41,277 nt of DNA from positions 1 to 41,277 of the forward strand of contig JAAUOU010000033.1 of NCBI GenBank assembly GCA_012034765.1, written 5' to 3'. Each line of letters opens with the position of its first letter. Positions within the stretch are counted from its first letter, which is position 1. This DNA comes from Pleurocapsaceae cyanobacterium CSU_1_1. GTDB lineage: Bacteria > Cyanobacteriota > Cyanobacteriia > Cyanobacteriales > Xenococcaceae. The notes beneath the pieces were generated by a model that had not been told where the DNA came from, ran no database searches, and was given only the letters and a program-made list of their open reading frames with translations. Of this stretch, positions 35,209-41,277 are shown piece by piece. The position numbers and the translations under genes were made by a program.

Positions 35209-35304
35209 TGGTATGATGTATTGCAGAAATATTAGTAGAGCGGACTAAAAATTTTCTACCTGCAAGGATATTAAGCATAAAAGTGGGGTTTGCCCGCTTT
35301 TTTT
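35209..35304 (+). promoter_or_regulatory. Putative promoter and leader of rimP with terminator
   Basis: An extended -10 (TG at 35209-35210, TATGAT at 35212-35217) is followed about 65 nt later by a hairpin-T run (35281-35304). The leader would be about 80 nt up to the terminator and then about 77 nt to the rimP ATG at 35382. This could be an attenuated leader or a small RNA. Confidence 0.35.
35281..35304 (+). terminator. Rho-independent terminator in front of rimP
   Basis: AAGTGGG (35281-35287) pairs with CCCGCTT (35293-35299), including one G-T pair, with a 5-nt loop GTTTG, followed by a seven-T run (35298-35304). It is one of the best terminators in the window. It either ends petBD transcription or attenuates the rimP-nusA operon. 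Confidence 0.8.
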
Positions 35305-35381
35305 GTTGCCAAAATCAACGATAGTTTAAACTCTAACTCACCATCCAAGTTAGTTGGTGTCAGACCAAACTTTTGCGAGCC

Positions 35382-35840
35382 ATGACTCATCCTCTTGTCC
35401 CTAAAATTATTGAACTCGCATCGCCCTTAGCTGAAGAGCTTAACTTAGAGTTGGTAGATGCCGTGTTTCAAACTAACAAAACACCGCCCATTTTGAGAAT
35501 AGACGTGAGAAATTCCGAGGGAAATACTAGCTTAGAAAACTGTGAACAAATGAGCCGTATGCTTGAAGATAAGCTAGACTTGACCGAAATTATTCCTGGA
35601 GCTTATATCCTGGAAATTTCTAGTCCTGGTATTTCCCGTACCTTAACTACAGATCGGGAATTTATTGCCTTCAAGGGGTTTTGTGTAACCATCAAAACCT
35701 TTGCTCCTTACAAAAACAAAAAGCAATGGCAAGGACGACTGCAATATCGAGATGAAACCACAATTCACATCAACAATAAGGGTAAAGCGATCGCTATCCC
35801 CCGCGAATTAATTGCTAAGGTACAGCTTGACGATGGATAA
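35382..35840 (+). CDS. rimP: Ribosome maturation factor RimP
   Basis: Required for 30S subunit maturation. ATG at 35382 (MTHPLVPKIIEL) is preferred to an in-frame TTG nine bases upstream; it gives 152 residues. The family's GAYILEISSPGISRTLTTDREF segment is clear in the middle, and a C-terminal SH3-like beta part (KQWQGRLQYRDETTI) follows. It precedes nusA by 85 nt, the usual order of this operon. Confidence 0.95.
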   Translation: MTHPLVPKIIELASPLAEELNLELVDAVFQTNKTPPILRIDVRNSEGNTSLENCEQMSRMLEDKLDLTEIIPGAYILEISSPGISRTLTTDREFIAFKGFCVTIKTFAPYKNKKQWQGRLQYRDETTIHINNKGKAIAIPRELIAKVQLDDG

Positions 35841-35925
35841 CCCTGAAGCAACTATCATTTTGCGCTCAACTGCTCAACTAAAATCGACCATTTAAATATT
35901 TATTTCATTATTTTAGGAGTACCCC

Positions 35926-37221
35926 ATGACTATAGTCAGTTTGCCTGGTTTAAGGGCAACGATTGAAGAAATTAGTCAAAGATATAATCTGCCAGGTAGT
36001 TCTGTTGAAGAAGCCTTAAGAGAAGCACTTATTAAGGGATATGAAAAATTTCGTCGTTCTAAAGCTCGCGATGAAGAATTTGACGAAGAATATTTTGAAA
36101 ACTTTAATGTTCAGCTAGATACTGAAGAAGAAGGGTTTCAAATTCTCACTACTAAGGTTATTGTTGACATTAGTAAAGACCAGATTGAAGATCGGGATCA
36201 TCAGATTGCTCTAAGTGAAGTTCGAGAACAGGTGGATGATTCGGAGATTCAAGTTGGAGACTCGGTGCTAGTGGATGTCACTCCTGAGCAAAAAGACTTT
36301 GGGCGGATGGCGGCTATTCAAACGAAACAAGTACTACTACAAAAACTGCGAGATCAACAGCGTAAATTGATTCAAGCAGAATTCCAAGACTTGGAAGATA
36401 CAGTCTTACAAGCTAGGGTAGTTCGGTTTGAGCGTCAGTCTGCGATTGTAGCGGTTACTAGTGGACTCGGACAGCCAGAAGTTGAAGCAGAATTGCCCAA
36501 GCGAGAACAGCTACCAAACGATACCTATCGCTCTAATACAACTTTTAAGGTTTACCTGAAAACAGTTAGAGATACACCCCATCGCGGACCACAGCTTATG
36601 GTTTCTAGAGCGGCAGCAGGTCTAGTTGTAGAGCTATTTAGCAACGAAGTTCCTGAAATAGAAGAAGAAATTGTTCGTATTGTGGCTGTTGCCAGAGAAG
36701 CTCATCCTCCTTCTCGTCATGTAGGAGTTCGTACCAAAATTGCGGTAGATACTGTAGAGCGAGATGTCGATCCTGTAGGAGCCTGTATCGGTGCGAGGGG
36801 TTCGAGAATTCAAGCCGTAGTTAATGAACTACGGGGGGAAAAAATTGATGTGATTCGCTGGTCGCCAGATCCCGCTACCTACATCTCAAATTCTCTCAGT
36901 CCTGCTAGAGTAGATCGGGTGATTTTAGCCAATACCGAAGATAGACAGTCGATTGTTCTGGTTGCTGAAGACCAATTAAGCCTAGCCATCGGCAAAGAGG
37001 GACAAAACGTTCGTTTAGCAGCTCGTCTCACTGGCTGGAAAATAGATATCAAAGATGTTGCTAAGTTTGATGAAGAGGCAGAAATGGCAAAATGGGCAGC
37101 AGTTGCTCACGAAGAGTTTGACAATGAAGCTGATGTAGAGTCTGAAGAAACTGTGGAGGCAGAGCCTGAACTAGAAGAGGTTGCTCAATTCGCTGAATCA
37201 GCCGAATCTACAGAAGAGTAA
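35926..37221 (+). CDS. nusA: Transcription elongation/termination factor NusA
   Basis: Binds RNA polymerase and nascent RNA, affecting pausing, termination and antitermination. The 431-residue product has an N-terminal polymerase-binding domain, an S1 domain (about 115-200) and two KH domains (about 210-370, including VGACIGARGSRIQAVVNEL and AIGKEGQNVRLAARLTGW). It ends with a Glu-rich acidic tail instead of the E. coli C-terminal repeats, which is typical for cyanobacteria. Upstream is an AGGAG ribosome-binding site. Confidence 0.97.
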   Translation: MTIVSLPGLRATIEEISQRYNLPGSSVEEALREALIKGYEKFRRSKARDEEFDEEYFENFNVQLDTEEEGFQILTTKVIVDISKDQIEDRDHQIALSEVREQVDDSEIQVGDSVLVDVTPEQKDFGRMAAIQTKQVLLQKLRDQQRKLIQAEFQDLEDTVLQARVVRFERQSAIVAVTSGLGQPEVEAELPKREQLPNDTYRSNTTFKVYLKTVRDTPHRGPQLMVSRAAAGLVVELFSNEVPEIEEEIVRIVAVAREAHPPSRHVGVRTKIAVDTVERDVDPVGACIGARGSRIQAVVNELRGEKIDVIRWSPDPATYISNSLSPARVDRVILANTEDRQSIVLVAEDQLSLAIGKEGQNVRLAARLTGWKIDIKDVAKFDEEAEMAKWAAVAHEEFDNEADVESEETVEAEPELEEVAQFAESAESTEE

Positions 37222-37238
37222 GGAATTTAGAAAATAAG

Positions 37239-37277
37239 TCTAGCGTTGCTAAACTAATTAAATCGGGCTACGCTAGA
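37239..37277 (+). other. Hairpin between nusA and ylxR
   Basis: TCTAGCGTTGC (37239-37249) pairs with GCTACGCTAGA (37267-37277), one mismatch, loop of 17 nt, followed by ATTTAT. The T tract is poor, so it may attenuate within the operon. Confidence 0.4.
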
Positions 37278-37364
37278 ATTTATCAGGGCGATCGCCAAAT
37301 GTAGCATAATTTTCTATCTAATCAGATCTAAAACCTGAGCAAAATCTTAAAAAATTACAAAAGT

Positions 37365-37613
37365 TTGAATCAGATCAATTATCGTCGATGTGTAAGCTGT
37401 AGAAAAATTGCTCCGAAACAATCCTTCTGGCGCGTTGTACGTTTAGCATCTAGTTGCCAAATTCAGCTAGATCGAGGCATGGGACGTTCTGCTTATCTAT
37501 GCCCTAATATTCACTGCTTAACCACGGCAAAAAGTAAAAACCGTCTTAAAGGTGCTTTAAGAACTAAGGTACCCGATCAGATTTATCAAAATTTACAAGC
37601 ACGTCTAAGCTGA
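37365..37613 (+). CDS. YlxR family (DUF448) protein
   Basis: An 82-residue basic protein of the YlxR/DUF448 family, RNA-binding in other bacteria and encoded between nusA and infB. It has the YRRCVSCRK start, the GRSAYLCPN stretch around the middle and a basic C-terminal part (KSKNRLKGALR). It starts with TTG at 37365; no nearby ATG or GTG fits in the frame. A role in ribosome or RNase P-related regulation is inferred from relatives. Confidence 0.9.
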   Translation: MNQINYRRCVSCRKIAPKQSFWRVVRLASSCQIQLDRGMGRSAYLCPNIHCLTTAKSKNRLKGALRTKVPDQIYQNLQARLS

Positions 37614-37918
37614 TCTGCTTAGAGCTTAGAGGCAAAACATAGATTGTTCAAGATAAAATTTAAGACTAGATCTATAATTTGATGTTTTTCTCTAAAATAA
37701 AGCTATGGATAAATTACTATTAGCTATAATCTGAAACTTGCTCTGATTATTTTATGGTTTAATTTAAATTCTAATCTTAGGATAGAGTTAATGAACTGGC
37801 ATTAAGGGTCACATATAGCTCTAAGCAATCTGTGATCGAAAACTTAAACACATGAAAGACTACATGGATAAACCAATGGTCAAATAAAATATAAATAGTC
37901 AACTGAGGGGCATAGTGG
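37614..37918. other. Gap between ylxR and infB
   Basis: About 305 nt without a gene. A TATAAT at 37725-37730 could be the -10 of a separate infB promoter with a leader of about 180 nt, but no matching -35 is evident. I see no terminator or recognisable small RNA. Confidence 0.35.
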
Positions 37919-40843
37919 ATGAACAACGGCAAAGTTAGAATATACGAATTATCGAAAGAATTGAATTTGGACAACAAAGATATTAAAGAAATTTGCGAAC
38001 AACTCAATATTGCAGTCAAAAGCCACAGTAGTACAATTACGGTTGATGATGCAGAAAGAGTTAAATCGGTGGCGACAAAGTCCCCTCGCACCGAAAACAA
38101 CCATGATGTTCAGAAAAAAGGTGATAAAGCTCTGAAAGTCCCAGCCAAACGCAAACAGCAAATTTTAGCTGTACATCATCGAACTGACAACTCTAATTCT
38201 AGTTCGAGAACTCAAGCAGCAAGTTCCCCTGGACAATCTCCTAGATTAGTTACGCCACCTTCTAGACCTCAAGCAGCAAATTCTTCGGGTGGGTTTACTG
38301 GAAAATCTTCAATGCAAGCTAAACCTACGCAAGCCGAATCTGGTTTTGAGCGGGATGAAGAAGTAGCGTCTACTGACGATCTCAATTTAGATTTAAATAA
38401 CGCTAGTTCAATTCAACCACCAAGGTTGACTGTCCCACCTTCTAGACCTCAAGCGAAAAAATCAGCCAGCCGAAACTTAATTCAGTCTCCAAGTAAGCCA
38501 AAGATTCGCTCAATCGACCCACCTCAAAGCAAAACAGAAGAACCACCAGAGGAGAAGAAAAAAAAGGTTATTGCACCCCTGCCTAAGCTGAATCAAAGAC
38601 CCCAGAAAGCTCAAGCAGTAGCTAAAGTAGCGCCCAAAGAGGAGCCAGAAGATGAAGAACTGGTAGATAACCTCGATGGTGAGGATGTTGAAGCGGATGA
38701 CCTGGAAGTTAAAAAAGTTACTCGCCTGAAGCGTCCTGCCCCGCCCAAAAAAGTTAAAGAGTGGGAAAATGAAGAAGAAGATGAAAGTAAGCAAGCTAAA
38801 TTAGGCAAAGGCAAAGCAGCGAAAAAACGCCGTGGACCCAAGCCGATTTTGGATGACGAAGATTTTGATGAATCTGATGCTAATGCAGTTCAGATCAATG
38901 AAGCTTTTAGCTTATCTACAGCGCGACCTGCCAAGCCCAAATCTATGCAGCAGCAGCCAGCGGCGACTGTGAACAAAAAGCCTCGCAAGCCATCCTTTAA
39001 AACCGAGAAAACTCAGAAAAATGAGCGTCAGTCTAAAGGCAAAGTTGTGCCTACCCTATCGGAATCTATTATTCTGACAGACAATCTAACGGTTCGAGAT
39101 TTAGCAGAGCGGCTCAACACTCCAGAGACAGATATTATTAGAAATCTGTTTTTTAAAGGAATTTCTGTCAACATTACTCAAACTCTAGATTTAGCGACCG
39201 CTCGTTCGGTAGCAGAAGAGTTAGGCGTGATTGTGGAAACTCCTGAAGAAAAATCAGCAGCGATTAAGAATACAGAAATGTTGGATGCTGATGATCTAGA
39301 AAATCTTCAATCTCGTCCACCAGTAGTGACCATTATGGGTCACGTAGATCATGGTAAAACTACTTTGCTAGACTCAATCCGCAAGAGTACTGTAGCTTCT
39401 GGAGAAGCTGGAGGAATTACCCAACACATTGGTGCTTATCATGTAGATGTGGAACACAATGGTAAACAGCAGCAAATTGTTTTCCTGGATACTCCTGGTC
39501 ACGAAGCCTTTACCGCCATGCGTGCTAGGGGAACTAGAGTGACGGATATTGCCGTTTTAGTGGTAGCAGCGGACGATGGAGTCCAACCGCAAACGAAAGA
39601 AGCAATTAGCCATGCTAAAGCTGCTGAAGTACCGTTGATTGTGGCGATTAATAAAGTAGATAAGCCAGAGTCTAATCCCGATCGCATTAAACAAGAATTA
39701 ACGGATCAGGGTCTGGTTCCAGAAGAGTGGGGCGGAGACACCACAATGGTTCACGTTAGCGCCCTCAAAGGAGACAATTTAGACGAACTGCTAGAGATGA
39801 TCCTGCTGGTTGCGGAAGTGGAAGAACTTTCGGCTAATCCAGACCGTGCTGCTAAAGGAACGGTGATTGAGGCTAATCTTGATCGTAATCGAGGTCCTGT
39901 GGCAACCCTGTTGGTACAAAACGGTACTTTGAGAGTGGGAGATAGTATCGTCGCTGGTTCAGTTCTCGGTCGAGTTCGCGCCATGGTTGACGATACAGGA
40001 GCAAAAGTAGAAGCTGCTACACCATCTTTTGCCGTAGAAATTTTGGGACTTAATGAAGTTCCTGAAGCGGGGGATGAATTTGATGTTTATCAAGACGAGA
40101 AAGAGGCAAGAGCGATCGCCGATCAGCGAGCAATTGCTCAAAGAGACACTCGATTACTCCAGTCTCTATCTTCGCGTCGAATTAGTCTCAGCAGCATCTC
40201 AGCCCAGGCTCAAGAGGGTGAACTTAAAGAACTTAACCTGATTATCAAAGCCGACGTTCAAGGTTCTGTAGAAGCCATTCTCGGTTCTCTACAGCAATTA
40301 CCGCAAAATGAAGTACAAATTCGTACTTTGATGGCATCTCCAGGAGAAGTTACAGAAACCGATATAGACTTAGCAGCAGCGAGTGGTGCGGTAATTATTG
40401 GCTTCAACACGACCCTGGCAGCAGGAGCAAGGCAAGCAGCAGATCGAGAAGGAGTAGATATTCGCCAGTACGATATTATCTATAAGCTTTTAGATGAGAT
40501 TCAAGGGGCAATGGAAGGTCTGCTCGATCCCGAACAGGTCGAGGAAAATCTTGGTCAGGTTGAAGTTAGGGCTGTCTTTCCAGTTGGTCGCGGTGCAGTT
40601 GCCGGTTGTTACGTTTTATCAGGCAAAATAGTGAGGAACTGCAAAATTCGGGTTCGTCGCGGCAACAACATCGTCCATGAAGGGGATCTAAACTCTCTCA
40701 AACGCATGAAAGAAGACGTAAAAGAAGTGAATACTGGCTTTGAGTGTGGTATTGGTGCAAGTAAATTCTCTGATTGGAAGGAGGGTGACATCATCGAAGC
40801 TTACGAGCTAGTGTTTAAACGTCGTACTTTGGCGACTAAGTAG
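37919..40843 (+). CDS. infB: Translation initiation factor IF-2
   Basis: GTPase that brings initiator tRNA to the ribosome. The 974-residue product begins with [20 protein letters not shown], an IF2 N-terminal module. A long, polar, low-complexity stretch rich in Pro, Lys, Glu and Ser (about 55-370) follows. A second IF2-N-type module ([21 protein letters not shown]) precedes the G domain. The G1 P-loop GHVDHGKTT is at residue 474, then [13 protein letters not shown] and the C-terminal domains II-IV. The gap after ylxR is unusually long for this operon. The ATG at 37919 is the natural start. Confidence 0.97.
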   Translation: MNNGKVRIYELSKELNLDNKDIKEICEQLNIAVKSHSSTITVDDAERVKSVATKSPRTENNHDVQKKGDKALKVPAKRKQQILAVHHRTDNSNSSSRTQAASSPGQSPRLVTPPSRPQAANSSGGFTGKSSMQAKPTQAESGFERDEEVASTDDLNLDLNNASSIQPPRLTVPPSRPQAKKSASRNLIQSPSKPKIRSIDPPQSKTEEPPEEKKKKVIAPLPKLNQRPQKAQAVAKVAPKEEPEDEELVDNLDGEDVEADDLEVKKVTRLKRPAPPKKVKEWENEEEDESKQAKLGKGKAAKKRRGPKPILDDEDFDESDANAVQINEAFSLSTARPAKPKSMQQQPAATVNKKPRKPSFKTEKTQKNERQSKGKVVPTLSESIILTDNLTVRDLAERLNTPETDIIRNLFFKGISVNITQTLDLATARSVAEELGVIVETPEEKSAAIKNTEMLDADDLENLQSRPPVVTIMGHVDHGKTTLLDSIRKSTVASGEAGGITQHIGAYHVDVEHNGKQQQIVFLDTPGHEAFTAMRARGTRVTDIAVLVVAADDGVQPQTKEAISHAKAAEVPLIVAINKVDKPESNPDRIKQELTDQGLVPEEWGGDTTMVHVSALKGDNLDELLEMILLVAEVEELSANPDRAAKGTVIEANLDRNRGPVATLLVQNGTLRVGDSIVAGSVLGRVRAMVDDTGAKVEAATPSFAVEILGLNEVPEAGDEFDVYQDEKEARAIADQRAIAQRDTRLLQSLSSRRISLSSISAQAQEGELKELNLIIKADVQGSVEAILGSLQQLPQNEVQIRTLMASPGEVTETDIDLAAASGAVIIGFNTTLAAGARQAADREGVDIRQYDIIYKLLDEIQGAMEGLLDPEQVEENLGQVEVRAVFPVGRGAVAGCYVLSGKIVRNCKIRVRRGNNIVHEGDLNSLKRMKEDVKEVNTGFECGIGASKFSDWKEGDIIEAYELVFKRRTLATK

Positions 40844-40927
40844 ATTGCCAGTAACTAACTGGGAGGTTGATTTTAATAGAGCTTAAACAGCTTAAACAAA
40901 GTCATTTTCTTCTAGATAAACTATATG

Positions 40928-40949
40928 GGGGCGCTTGTCAAAACGCCCC
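40928..40949. other. GC-rich hairpin in front of the last gene
   Basis: GGGGCG (40928-40933) and CGCCCC (40944-40949) form a perfect 6-bp stem with a 10-nt loop, not followed by T. It could terminate infB inefficiently or be a leader structure of the next gene. Confidence 0.4.
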
Positions 40950-40961
40950 AACGCATCTCTG

Positions 40962-40967
40962 TATAAT
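40962..40967 (+). promoter_or_regulatory. Consensus -10 box very close to a start codon
   Basis: TATAAT occurs 5 nt before the ATG at 40973. A promoter here would produce a nearly leaderless mRNA. No good -35 sits at the expected distance, since TTGTCA at 40935 is too far, so the box may be fortuitous. Confidence 0.25.
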
Positions 40968-40972
40968 TAACA

Positions 40973-41277
40973 ATGACGAATACTCGTTCTGAACCTTTTT
41001 TATGGATTCATGTTGGAGGCATAATTATGTTTCCCTTGATGCTTGGTGTTGCCTCGATTGGGCTAGCAGTGGGAGACAGATATAGCTATTTCATCGAATT
41101 ACCTTGGTTAATAGCGATCGCTATTCTGCCCGTGTTGTTAATGCAGCTTTACCGTCCTTTTAATATTTTTAGCGTCTTATTTTTTGCTCTCCCGCCTAAA
41201 GTTTTAAGCGAAAAAGCAAAGGAAAATTCTGGCTTTATTCAAAAGAAAAGCAACAAAAAGTTGTCAACGCGATCGCT
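40973..41277 (+). CDS. Low-complexity-tail membrane protein, N-terminal part
   Basis: An open frame from ATG 40973 that runs off the window end, giving about 101 residues (MTNTRSEPFLWIHVGGIIMF...). It has several membrane segments (about 12-30, 42-58 and 64-75) and a Lys-rich tail beginning in SEKAKENSGF. It matches the family called low-complexity tail membrane protein that often lies downstream of infB in cyanobacteria. Function unknown. A HIP1 octamer occurs inside the coding sequence. The gene is incomplete. Confidence 0.8.
   Translation, partial: MTNTRSEPFLWIHVGGIIMFPLMLGVASIGLAVGDRYSYFIELPWLIAIAILPVLLMQLYRPFNIFSVLFFALPPKVLSEKAKENSGFIQKKSNKKLSTRS

Noticed and set aside
38510-38841. Minus-strand open frames inside infB
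   Set aside because: They arise from the low-complexity Lys/Glu-rich linker of IF-2 read in reverse, giving Phe/Leu/Ser-rich products without starts or ribosome-binding sites.
1-41277. tRNA, rRNA or CRISPR loci
   Set aside because: No cloverleaf with a T-loop GTTCRA pattern, no rRNA segments and no spaced direct repeats were found in the intergenic regions.

Overview
The window is chromosomal DNA from a cyanobacterium. This follows from the cytochrome b6f genes petB and petD, a CtpA-type D1-processing protease, a cyAbrB regulator, several families found only in cyanobacteria (DUF2808, PhoD-like phosphatase, the low-complexity-tail membrane protein after infB) and the very frequent HIP1 octamer GCGATCGC. 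The DNA is AT-rich, and the short heptanucleotide repeats are also typical of cyanobacteria. A unicellular or pleurocapsalean lineage is plausible, but I cannot fix the genus by eye.

Layout. 1-59 is the right end of a small inverted-repeat element. 337-2830 is cydAB (quinol oxidase bd) with a clear terminator. 2881-7315 is on the minus strand: a small conserved protein, a large ABC exporter and a cytoplasmic parvulin-type PPIase. 7602-9320 holds ispF and two secreted proteins. 9437-12684 is the conserved rpmH-rnpA-PH-yidC-khpB-yceD run. 12770-14469 (minus) is a GntR regulator followed by an LRAT-family protein whose C-terminus resembles PspA/IM30. 14675-17882 is a PhoD-like phosphatase, a small protein and an alpha/beta hydrolase. 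17883-18165 is the remnant of a DUF2809-like gene interrupted by a 108-bp MITE with 16-bp inverted repeats and a 10-bp target duplication. 18318-21426 (minus) has ssb and a GMP-pyrophosphorylase/phosphomannomutase-like fusion. 21638-23745 has cobK, a GNAT and a NeuD/PglD-like acyltransferase. 24091-26491 is an FAD/NAD(P) protein with a YdcF/SanA-like protein. 26492-27765 (minus) is a CPBP protease and cyAbrB. 28428-29464 is cobU and a cyanobacterial protein. 29515-33189 (minus) has a DUF2817 peptidase, a frameshifted pentapeptide protein, DUF1499 and ctpA. 33678-35069 is petB (frameshifted) and petD. 35382-41277 is rimP-nusA-ylxR-infB and the start of a membrane protein.

Functional themes are photosynthetic and respiratory electron transport (cydAB, petBD, ctpA), membrane protein insertion and RNA maturation (yidC, rnpA, khpB), cobalamin synthesis (cobK, cobU), sugar-nucleotide and cell-envelope work (GMPP fusion, NeuD-like, YdcF-like), and the translation/transcription operon rimP-nusA-infB.

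The most notable observations are: the MITE that interrupts a gene whose frame is exactly restored by removing it; the LRAT-PspA fusion in an apparent operon with a GntR regulator; single-base homopolymer contractions in petB and in a pentapeptide gene; a strong terminator in the leader of rimP-nusA; a large palindrome in front of cyAbrB; and heptad repeats that supply stop codons. No tRNA, rRNA or CRISPR array was seen.
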